A stretch of 64,000 nt of DNA. It comes from Synechococcus sp. PCC 7336. GTDB lineage: Bacteria; Cyanobacteriota; Cyanobacteriia; Thermostichales; PCC-7336. This document shows positions 38,309 through 44,919 of this stretch, in pieces. Made by a program: the position numbers and the translations under genes. The stretch lies in assembly GCF_000332275.1 (NCBI RefSeq), contig NZ_CM001776.1, positions 372,001 to 436,000 on the forward strand. Reading direction: 5' to 3'. Position 1 is the first letter of the stretch. Each line of letters opens with the position of its first letter. The notes below the pieces were generated by a model. That model was not told where the DNA came from, made no database searches, and saw only the letters and a list, made by a program, of their open reading frames with translations.

Positions 38309-39708
38309 TTCTCTGCCTTTGCCAAGTTGGCTAGCTGGGAAATGCTCAGGGGTCTTATCGGTGGACGTACTCGAAAAGGAGCGTAGTCAGAGACTGGGCG
38401 CTTAGTTTCGGCAGCGACGATATGGGCAACTGCTGGGGCACACTGCCTCCCCTGGCAAGGTCCCATGCCACAGCGGAGGTAAAACTTAACCTGATTGGGA
38501 TCGGTGTGTCCCTCCCTTATTGCTTGGCGGATTTCCCCCGCCGAAATTTCTTCACAGCGACAGACTAGGGTCTCGTCATCGGGGGGAACGAGCAGTGAAT
38601 CCGGTAGGCGGTACAAGGCTTCAAGGAAGGGGCGTATTCGCAGGTCTTTACGCTTCCAGTTGAGATCGTCTTTGCCCAAGCGGTCGCGCTGTTGCTTGCC
38701 GATTAGATGCAAACTCCGAGCGGCTTCCATGGCCGCTAAACGTCCGCTATGTTCGGCACTCCGGGCACCTCCAATACCCGCGTTATCCCCCACCACTGCA
38801 ATACCGGGCACATTGGTGTTGCCCCACCGATCCACCTGGGGTCGCCAACACTGTTGACCCCTATCCCAGAGATGATGGCAACCTGCTGATTTGGTCAGAT
38901 TGGTTCGGGGAATCACGCCAAAATGCACCAAAAGACTGTCTGTGTCGATGGTCTGGTGTCCACCGATCCCTAAAATGTCCCAACCCCATTCCACCGCTGC
39001 AATCCGGTCGACGCCCTGAGCTTTCAACCTCGAAATCCCGTAGTAAATAGGCACGCCACCTTTAAGTAAGTCCAGGGTGTATTTCAAACCACGGGTGATG
39101 TAATTACCGGCTCTTAACGCCCCAGGCAAACGCGGTGCGGCACGCCACCAGTTGGTTCGGGGGGAGAGTTCCAGCACTGCTTTCACCAAGACTCCTGCCC
39201 GGAGGTATTGCCAAGCAACCAGTAGTGGCAACGGACCTGTTCCCGCGATTACTGTCCCATTGGCAGGAACAACACCAGCAGTTTTCAGTAATATTTGGGC
39301 AGCCCCCGCATTCATTACCCCTGGCAATGTCCAGCCAGAAAAGGGGACTGGGCGTTCCATTGCCCCACTGGCAACGATCACTCGCTCAGCTCGAACGATC
39401 GATGTTTGAGCGTGACGCAGGATGCCAATCTGGCGACGGGAATTCAAAGACCAAACAGTCGTCTGGGGCAAATACTTGGCTCCACTAGCGTCAAATGCTT
39501 CGACCAAATCGGCACCGTGCTGGTAATCTGCTCCCAGCAACTCGGACCTGTCAGCGGGGGAATTGGAGATCGCACGGTAAATTTGTCCACCGGGGGAAGG
39601 CTGCTCGTCGAGGAGCGCCACATCCACCCCCAAACTAGCTGCAGTGGTTGCAGCACAAAGCCCTGCCGGTCCGGCACCAATCACGACAAGCTGATATGAA
39701 TCATGCAT
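38305..39708 (-). CDS. FAD/NAD(P)-binding subunit with BFD-type [2Fe-2S] domain, HcnB/OoxA-like
   Basis: 467-residue flavoprotein: FAD motif LVVIGAGPAGLCAATTAASL at the N terminus, a second dinucleotide site (VIAGTGPLPLLVAWQYL), and a C-terminal BFD-like domain with four Cys (CRCEEISAGEI, then LRCGMGPCQGRQC). This is the pattern of HcnB, opine oxidase subunit A and D-hydroxyproline dehydrogenase alpha. The start may be ATG 39708 or GTG 39717; either way it overlaps the end of the upstream [2Fe-2S] gene. It forms a complex with the two neighbours. Confidence 0.87.
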   Translation of the reverse strand: MHDSYQLVVIGAGPAGLCAATTAASLGVDVALLDEQPSPGGQIYRAISNSPADRSELLGADYQHGADLVEAFDASGAKYLPQTTVWSLNSRRQIGILRHAQTSIVRAERVIVASGAMERPVPFSGWTLPGVMNAGAAQILLKTAGVVPANGTVIAGTGPLPLLVAWQYLRAGVLVKAVLELSPRTNWWRAAPRLPGALRAGNYITRGLKYTLDLLKGGVPIYYGISRLKAQGVDRIAAVEWGWDILGIGGHQTIDTDSLLVHFGVIPRTNLTKSAGCHHLWDRGQQCWRPQVDRWGNTNVPGIAVVGDNAGIGGARSAEHSGRLAAMEAARSLHLIGKQQRDRLGKDDLNWKRKDLRIRPFLEALYRLPDSLLVPPDDETLVCRCEEISAGEIRQAIREGHTDPNQVKFYLRCGMGPCQGRQCAPAVAHIVAAETKRPVSDYAPFRVRPPIRPLSISQLANLAKAEK

Positions 39709-39997
39709 CTTCCCCACCTACTCCCTGCTGGCGACGGATCTTCATGCCTTCTGTAACCTGCACCTGACAGGCTTGACGGTTAGGCACCCCATCAATTTCC
39801 ATCAGGCATTCAAAGCACACCCCCATCATGCATAAAGGTGCGCGGGGTGCCCCCGATATGGGAGTAGTACGGGTATAGCCCAGATCGTGGACTAACACTG
39901 CTGCTACCACAGTCTCGCCCACAGGAACTCGAACATCCTCGCCTTCAATATTGACTGTGAGTGTATTGCTATTTAACTCGTTGAGGCGTTTAAACAT
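39701..39997 (-). CDS. small (2Fe-2S)-binding subunit, HcnA-like
   Basis: 98-residue plant-type ferredoxin-like subunit. The Cys pattern C-x4-C-x2-C-xn-C is seen in PLCMMGVCFECLMEIDG and RQAC. It supplies the electron outlet of a three-subunit flavin dehydrogenase. I choose ATG 39997: the longer frame (GTG 40039) begins inside an inserted 85-bp repeat, so those residues are likely accidental. No good ribosome site is seen, and the repeat may have displaced the native promoter. It overlaps the next gene by 8-17 bp. Confidence 0.83.
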   Translation of the reverse strand: MFKRLNELNSNTLTVNIEGEDVRVPVGETVVAAVLVHDLGYTRTTPISGAPRAPLCMMGVCFECLMEIDGVPNRQACQVQVTEGMKIRRQQGVGGEDA

Positions 39998-40031
39998 TAA
40001 CGTTTGAAAGTTTAGATATGGCTCAATGGCA

Positions 40032-40116
40032 GGTAACACTTTCTGTATATCATCAAAGCCTCAATCTCCTTCCAAATCAGCTTTTGTGAGATGTGACCTA
40101 TGTTTAAAGTGTTACC
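40032..40116 (+). mobile_element. 85-bp element, copy 1
   Basis: Begins GGTAACACTTT and ends AAAGTGTTACC (11-bp perfect inverted ends). Compared with the inverted copy at 40328-40412 it has the same length with no gaps and shares the blocks GGTAACACTTTC, ATCATCAAAGCCTCAA, TGTGAGAT and AAGTGTTACC in the same order. It has no coding capacity, so it is a MITE or the remnant ends of an insertion sequence. Its left end reaches into the 5' region of the HcnA-like gene. Confidence 0.8.
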
Positions 40117-40324
40117 CTGCCTCTAGGAAAGTGTAATGGATTGCCGTTACCCCCGATCGCATGAGATGAATTCCCGTCAGCAAAACCCGATAGACATACA
40201 ATAACGGCTTTACCTGCTTGGGTTCTCCCTTTTCAAACAGGTTCTGAGCTAGGACGTAACTGTTGTAGGTCTGGCCAACCAGCTGCGACAGAAAAATTTC
40301 GGCATAGTTCGGGAACTGGTGTTT
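40112..40324 (-). pseudogene. nucleotidyltransferase fragment
   Basis: A minus-strand frame encodes a continuous, protein-like stretch: FPNYAEIFLSQLVGQTYNSY, then EPKQVKPLLYVYRVLLTGIH and LMRSGVTAIHYTFLEAG, before a stop created by the inserted GGTAACACTT end. The LYVYRVLLTGIHLMR block resembles the C-terminal half of predicted nucleotidyltransferases (PF10127/RlaP-like). Both ends are cut by the 85-bp elements and no start is left, so it is a relic. Confidence 0.6.
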
Positions 40325-40327
40325 TTA

Positions 40328-40412
40328 GGTAACACTTCGAGCAGGGTGCAAATCTCACAACAACCGGTTTGGTGAGGGTTTGAGGCTTTGATGATTGGCC
40401 GAAAGTGTTACC
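40328..40412 (-). mobile_element. 85-bp element, copy 2 (inverted)
   Basis: Reverse-complement relative of 40032-40116, exactly the same length, with matching conserved blocks and variable blocks between. No obvious target-site duplication flanks either copy. Together the copies bracket the nucleotidyltransferase fragment. Confidence 0.8.
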
Positions 40413-40594
40413 CTCATCTGAACCATACCAGATGTTCTTCCTGGCTTTATCCTCGGTCTGCAACGTATCTGGCAGTAAGATCCCTACTGTCCTTGATATC
40501 TTCAGGATGCTGCAGTGCAGGTCGGCGTCACCTCACTCCTCACTGCAGCGGACGCGGTGACTTGCGTGCAGGACCTCATTCCAGACTGGGGAAG
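40413..40594 (+). other. region between the 85-bp element and the AbrB/PIN pair
   Basis: No gene. I see only weak coding-like or repeat structure; the right end runs into the promoter of the toxin-antitoxin pair. Confidence 0.3.
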
Positions 40595-40653
40595 TTTACA
40601 CTATTTTCCTTACTAGATACACTAGAGTAAGAAATAAGAAGGAAAGTAAGGAA
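40595..40653 (+). promoter_or_regulatory. promoter and palindromic operator of the AbrB/PIN pair
   Basis: TTTACA (40595-40600), 17-bp spacer, TACACT (40618-40623) makes a good sigma70-type promoter. Two nested inverted repeats cover it: TTCCTTACT (40606-40614) with AGTAAGGAA (40645-40653), and CTAG-N5-CTAG around the -10 box. This is where the AbrB-type antitoxin would repress its own operon. The right arm carries the ribosome site. Confidence 0.65.
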
Positions 40654-40913
40654 TGAAACTTGTTAGCGCAACCCTCACCAGTAAGGGGCAAACAACGATT
40701 CCTAAACAAATTCGAGACTTGCTGCATTTGCAGCCCGGCGATCGCATTGATTTTGTGGTGGATGGCGACAGAGTTTATCTCAAGCCTGCGAATGTAGACG
40801 TGCGGCAATTGTCTGGGATTCTGCATCGGTCAGGACGAAAACCAGTGTCGTTGGATGAAATGGATGAGGAGATCGCGGCTGGGGCTTGTCAGTCGGCTGG
40901 GGTAGAGCCTTGA
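40653..40913 (+). CDS. AbrB/MazE-type antitoxin
   Basis: 86-residue swapped-hairpin DNA-binding protein: VSATLTSKGQTTIPKQIRDLL and QPGDRIDFVVDGDRVYL are the SpoVT/AbrB signature. The C-terminal ~35 residues (acidic, DEMDEEIAAG) would wrap and neutralise the toxin. It overlaps the toxin gene by 4 bp (TTGA). It likely binds the palindromes in its own promoter. Confidence 0.9.
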   Translation: MKLVSATLTSKGQTTIPKQIRDLLHLQPGDRIDFVVDGDRVYLKPANVDVRQLSGILHRSGRKPVSLDEMDEEIAAGACQSAGVEP

Positions 40914-41341
40914 AGGGACTGGATACGAATGTATTGCTCCGGTTTTTGATGCGGGATGACGAGGAGCAGTGGCAGATAGCCGATCGCTTCGTGAGGGCAG
41001 CGATTCAAGCAGGGAAGCACTGCTTTATCAACAATATTGTGTTGTGCGAGGCAGTATGGGTGATGTCTCGGGCTTATGGATTGAGTCGCGAGGAGATTGT
41101 AGAAGCCCTGGAGAACATTCTCAGTGGCAGTCAGTTTGAATTTGAAGATAGAGGGACGCTTCTGCTAGCGCTGCAGCAGATGAAAGCAGGGCGAGCGGAT
41201 TTTGCAGATTATTTAATTGGTGCAGTGAACGAGCAGGCGGGGTGCGATGAGACAGCTACATTCGATCGCAAACTGAAGGGTGCCGAGAAATTTCGCGGGC
41301 TTTACTACTCTTCTGATTCTTGGAAGGATCGCCCAAAATGA
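40910..41341 (+). CDS. PIN-domain (VapC-type) toxin
   Basis: 143-residue PIN nuclease, predicted RNase toxin. The catalytic acidic residues fall in GLDTNVLLRFL (Asp5), NNIVLCEAVWV (Glu), ADFADYLIG (Asp) and ETATFDRKL (Asp). The start is TTG 40910, whose TG overlaps the antitoxin TGA stop, giving translational coupling. An upstream GTG-type start would overlap more of the antitoxin. Paired with an AbrB-type rather than VapB-RHH antitoxin, a common combination in cyanobacteria. Confidence 0.88.
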   Translation: MKGLDTNVLLRFLMRDDEEQWQIADRFVRAAIQAGKHCFINNIVLCEAVWVMSRAYGLSREEIVEALENILSGSQFEFEDRGTLLLALQQMKAGRADFADYLIGAVNEQAGCDETATFDRKLKGAEKFRGLYYSSDSWKDRPK

Positions 41342-41550
41342 GACTCGCCAGATTGTGGAGCTAGACGAAGCCCTCAAAATTTCCGGGTTCGATCCCCAAA
41401 GCCTGACAGCAGACTCTGCTGAGGAGACCCCTGAAACAGAATCCTCTCCTTGGATGCCAAGATCGTTGTGGCATTCACCTCAACGGCCTGGTTACCGAGA
41501 AGCTGAAAGCAACCTAGAGAAATTCGAGTCAAGTGGCAGAATCTCATATA
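41342..41550 (+). other. degenerate region after the PIN toxin
   Basis: Contains a short protein-like stretch in the plus strand (ETRQIVELDEALKISGFDPQ at ~41342-41400) with no start of its own and stops soon after, plus other broken frames. It reads as decayed gene fragments, continuous with the transposase relic that follows. Confidence 0.35.
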
Positions 41551-41709
41551 GACACCCTCATCAATGCTCGTCACAGGAGGAAGCAGAAAATGCAGTGGAC
41601 TCGAGAGGGCGCTCATAATGTTTTGCAGATTATGGCGTTGATGGCAAGTAATAGATGGGAGGAAGAATGGCTAGATTTAGCATTAAACGTATTAGAGAAA
41701 TCAGCTTAG
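41551..41709 (+). pseudogene. transposase C-terminal remnant
   Basis: Frame ending at the TAG of 41707-41709 encodes NARHRRKQKMQWTREGAHNV followed by LQIMALMASNRWEEEWLDLA. The RRKxxMQWxxxGAHxxLQI block is typical of the C terminus of cyanobacterial ISKra4-like/related transposases. An in-frame stop upstream and the lack of N-terminal domains show a truncated relic. Confidence 0.6.
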
Positions 41710-41746
41710 CAAATTCAGTATTTCACAGTAATCTGTTACGCTTCCT

Positions 41747-42268
41747 TCATTCCATCCGTCGATAGGTTTCAAATCGATAGCCGGCGTGTTTTTCTATGGC
41801 AGTCAGCTCAAACTCCTTACCGATGAGATGCTCGTAAGGGGGAAAGAACGTATCTCCCGTACGATCGCCCTCAAGGAAAGTGAGTTCCAACCGATCGCAG
41901 TAGGGTAGGGCTTGGCGGTATAAGCTGCCGCCGCCGATGATAAAAGCCTTGTCTTCGTTCGCTACCGTCTGAAGCGCCGCTTCGAACGAGGTAACAAAGG
42001 TGAGTTTGAAAGGGAACTTGCGACAGTGAGGAGCAACGGTGTCCGATCGCAAAGACGAGGACACGACGATATTGTGGCGATCGCTCAAGGGACACTTTTC
42101 CAGGTCGAACTCCCACGTTTTGCGACCCACGATCGCGGCGTGATGAAGAGTGAGCTGTCGAAAGCGGCGCAGATCTTCGGGCAATCTCCAGGGGACTTTG
42201 CCCTGTTTGCCAATGACGCGGTTAGATGCAGATAGTGCGGCGATCGCAATGATTTCGGGCTTCGGCAT
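41747..42268 (-). CDS. folA: dihydrofolate reductase
   Basis: 173-residue enzyme that reduces dihydrofolate to tetrahydrofolate with NADPH. Signatures: IAALSASNRVIGKQGKVPWRLPEDL (split: IAALSASNRVIG and KVPWRLPEDL with the catalytic acidic residue), AAIVGRKTWE for NADPH binding, FIIGGGSLYRQAL near residues 115-127. Many cyanobacteria lack folA and rely on ThyX and alternative reductases, so its presence here, between mobile-type remnants and an esterase gene, is notable. Divergent from the esterase gene with ~115 bp between starts. Confidence 0.94.
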   Translation of the reverse strand: MPKPEIIAIAALSASNRVIGKQGKVPWRLPEDLRRFRQLTLHHAAIVGRKTWEFDLEKCPLSDRHNIVVSSSLRSDTVAPHCRKFPFKLTFVTSFEAALQTVANEDKAFIIGGGSLYRQALPYCDRLELTFLEGDRTGDTFFPPYEHLIGKEFELTAIEKHAGYRFETYRRME

Positions 42269-42382
42269 CGATCGCAGATCGAGAAGTGTGCTTTTATCCT
42301 GTCACGCCAATGGCCTCGATCGAGAGCCAGATGCACTCTATATGATGAATGATGAGTGCGTGCTGTCAGTTGCGATCGCCCC

Positions 42383-43027
42383 ATGCCCCCAACTTTTTTC
42401 TATTTGCACGGCTTTGCTTCGGGACCCAGTTCGTCCAAAGGGGTCTTTCTCAAACAGCAACTCGCACAGTCTGACAACATCGACCTTCAAATTCCCGATT
42501 TCAACGAGGGGGGCTTTACCCACCTGACGGTGAGTCGGCAGATCGAACAGGTGTGCGATCGCCTGCCCAACTCTCCTACAATCCTGATTGGTTCCAGCTT
42601 GGGGGGACTGACGGCGGCTTGGGTGGCCGAACAAATGCCGCAGGTGGAACGAGTCATCCTGCTGGCTCCGGCGTTTGAGTTTGCCCGTCGCTGGCAGATG
42701 GCTTTGGGGAGAGAGGCGATCGCCGCATGGCAAGCGCATGGCAAGCGCTCGTTTTTCCACTACGGACAGCAGGCGGAACTGCCCTTGCACTACCGGTTTG
42801 TGGAGGATGCCTTGGGGTACAACGAGGCCCAGTTAAAGCGTCAAGTGCCGACGGCGATCGTTCACGGTCGTCAGGATGACGTGGTGCCGGTGCGGGTGAG
42901 TCGCCAGTTTGCAGGCGATCGCGATTGGGTGGAGCTGCTGGAGTTAGATAGCGATCATGCGTTAGGTGATGAGGCAAGTAAAGCTGCGATTTGGAAGACT
43001 GTGCAACGCTTTTGCGGATTGGCCTAA
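42383..43027 (+). CDS. YqiA/YcfP-type alpha/beta hydrolase
   Basis: 214-residue esterase-like protein. FFYLHGFASGPSSSKG gives the oxyanion motif and ILIGSSLGGLTAAWVAEQ the nucleophile Ser in GSSLGG. The acid is likely in VHGRQDDVVPV and the His in SDHALGD. This matches the YqiA/YcfP (UPF0227) group of small esterases. The ATG at 42383 starts the conserved region; 9 extra codons upstream are possible. Confidence 0.86.
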   Translation: MPPTFFYLHGFASGPSSSKGVFLKQQLAQSDNIDLQIPDFNEGGFTHLTVSRQIEQVCDRLPNSPTILIGSSLGGLTAAWVAEQMPQVERVILLAPAFEFARRWQMALGREAIAAWQAHGKRSFFHYGQQAELPLHYRFVEDALGYNEAQLKRQVPTAIVHGRQDDVVPVRVSRQFAGDRDWVELLELDSDHALGDEASKAAIWKTVQRFCGLA

Positions 43028-43046
43028 CACCTGAAGTAACTGGGCT

Positions 43047-43757
43047 TTATACCGTGTCGGGATCGACGCCGAGTTCGCGCAACTTGTCAGCCAGGACTCT
43101 CGCCCGCTCGGCTTCGCGCTCGGTTCTCTCACGCTCTCGAGCGATCGAAATTGCCACTTCTAGAGGGGTTGGCACTAACTGTCCGTCTGAATGGAAGAAG
43201 CGTAACTTACGATCGTGAATGCCCAAGTACAACCCCAGTTGCTCGCTCCACAGATGGCCGCGCTCGTTGGGGGGAATGGGGCAATAGGTCCCAGCCACCA
43301 GATGGAACCCGGCAAACTCGTCGGTGTCGGGATCGAACCAGAAGTAGTCTGGGGTGCGGAAAACATCTTGATAAATCTGCTTTTTCTCGCCGCGATCGCT
43401 AGCAGCAGTCTCCTCGGATAGGATTTCAACGATCGCGTGTGGATAGAGCCCCTCTTCTTGCCACACCACCCAACTTTTGCGAGGTTTGCGCTCGGTGTCG
43501 AGCACCACAAAGAAATCGGGACCGCGAAAGTCTTGGGTTTTGAGCTGGCGGGTGCTGAAATAGATGCTCAGGTTTCCAGCGGCAAAAAAGTCGTCGCGAT
43601 CGCGCCACAACCATTCCAGGCTGGTCAGCAGCGCAATCATCTGCTGCAGGTGAAAGTAGGATTCAAATTGGGGTTCGATACTTTCTAAGTCACCGGGCGG
43701 CACAACGACATCGATGGATGCCGTAGGGTTGAGAGGATTGTCGCTAGGGGGGGTCAT
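43047..43757 (-). CDS. Uma2 family protein with C-terminal helix, tandem copy A
   Basis: 236-residue Uma2 protein. The nuclease-like core is seen in FRGPDFFVVLD (Asp), HAIVEILSEET (Glu), KKQIYQDVFRTPDYFWFDP (Lys), and the C terminus is a charged coiled coil (AISIARERERTEREAERARV) ending LGVDPDTV. It is a close paralogue of the gene at 43864-44712 (same core, same LG(I/V)DPD(S/T)V tail). The ~50 bp upstream are also nearly the same as upstream of that gene, so the duplication includes the promoter. Confidence 0.88.
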   Translation of the reverse strand: MTPPSDNPLNPTASIDVVVPPGDLESIEPQFESYFHLQQMIALLTSLEWLWRDRDDFFAAGNLSIYFSTRQLKTQDFRGPDFFVVLDTERKPRKSWVVWQEEGLYPHAIVEILSEETAASDRGEKKQIYQDVFRTPDYFWFDPDTDEFAGFHLVAGTYCPIPPNERGHLWSEQLGLYLGIHDRKLRFFHSDGQLVPTPLEVAISIARERERTEREAERARVLADKLRELGVDPDTV

Positions 43758-43863
43758 GGGAGGCGATCGCTGCAGTTGCCCTCAGTCTAGCCGAGTGGGC
43801 CGAGACCTCTGCCATGCTGGGAGAGCAGAGGTGGAGAAGTGCGTGAAAGAGCGAGTACTTTCC

Positions 43864-44712
43864 TCATACCGAGTCGGGATCGATACCGAGTTCACTCAAC
43901 CTTTCAGACAGGATTCGTGTCCGCTCGGCCTCCCGCTCAGCCCGCTCGGCCTCCCGCTCAGCCCGCTCGGCCTCCCGCTCAGCCCGCTCGGCCTCTCGTT
44001 CGGCTCTCTGAGTGGCTCGCTCGGCTCGCTCGGCCTCTAGCTGGGCTCTCTGAATAGCCCGTTCGGCTCGCTCGGCCTCCCGCTCGACATCTCGAAACGC
44101 TGAAATCGCCGATTCTGGTGGGGTTTCCACTAGTTGGCCGTCAGCGTGGAAGAAACGCAACTGACGATCGTGAATGCCCAAGTACAGCCCCAGTTGCTCG
44201 CTCCATAGATGACCGCGCTCGTTGGGGGGAATGGGGCGGTAGCTTCCATCCATTAAATGGAATCCGCTAAAGTCTGCGGCACTCGGATCGACCCAAAAGT
44301 AATCTGGAGTGCGGAAAACATCTTGATAAATTTGCTTTTTCTGGCCGCGATCGCTAGCTGCAGTCGAATCCGACAGCACTTCGACAATCACATTGGGATA
44401 GCGACCTTCTTCTTGCCACACCACCCAACTTTTGCGGGGTTTGCGCTCGGTGTCGAGCACCACAAAGAAATCGGGGCCGCGAAAGTCTTGGGATTTGATT
44501 TGGCGGGGACTGAAGTAGATAGTCAGATTTCCAGCAGCGAAAAAGTCGTCGCGATCGCGCCACAGCCATTCCAGACTGGTTAGCAGCACAATCATCTGCT
44601 GCAGGTGTAAGTAGGTTTCCAATTGAGGTTCGACGCTTTCTAAGTCACCGGGCGGCGCGACGACATCGACGGATACCGTGGGTTTGAGAGGATTGTCGCT
44701 AGTAGTGGTCAT
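43864..44712 (-). CDS. Uma2 family protein with expanded coiled coil, tandem copy B
   Basis: 282-residue paralogue of copy A; the start ATG 44712 aligns with copy A (MTTTSDNPL vs MTPPSDNPL). The core matches copy A throughout (FRGPDFFVVLD, VIVEVLSDST, KKQIYQDVFRTPDYFW), but the C-terminal coiled coil is enlarged by near-identical 7-residue units (EREAERA) encoded by 21-bp DNA repeats. The tail ends LGIDPDSV. The expansion probably arose by slippage after duplication. Confidence 0.88.
   Translation of the reverse strand: MTTTSDNPLKPTVSVDVVAPPGDLESVEPQLETYLHLQQMIVLLTSLEWLWRDRDDFFAAGNLTIYFSPRQIKSQDFRGPDFFVVLDTERKPRKSWVVWQEEGRYPNVIVEVLSDSTAASDRGQKKQIYQDVFRTPDYFWVDPSAADFSGFHLMDGSYRPIPPNERGHLWSEQLGLYLGIHDRQLRFFHADGQLVETPPESAISAFRDVEREAERAERAIQRAQLEAERAERATQRAEREAERAEREAERAEREAERAEREAERTRILSERLSELGIDPDSV
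43921..44004 (-). repeat. 21-bp tandem repeat inside Uma2 copy B
   Basis: Three exact copies of a 21-bp unit (43921-43941, 43942-43962, 43963-43983) and a fourth diverged copy. Each encodes seven residues of coiled coil, EREAERA. Confidence 0.9.
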
Positions 44713-44919
44713 GGGAGGCGATCGCCGCAATTGCCTTCAGTCTAGCCGAGCGGGCCGGGGCTTCTCCCAGCAGGCGCGATCCTGCGAGCATTCGAGCTAG
44801 GGTTGATTGCGAGGTCAAGTATTGTAAGCTTGCCAGACAGGCTAGCAGTAGTCGATTTACGCTAAATCATAGGCTTCTGCAGCAACATTCCAACATTCAG
44901 TCTCTGGACCGATATTGGC

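Noticed and set aside
39998-40039. Longer start (GTG 40039) for the HcnA-like subunit
   Set aside because: It lies inside the inverted end of the 85-bp element, so the extra residues are accidental.
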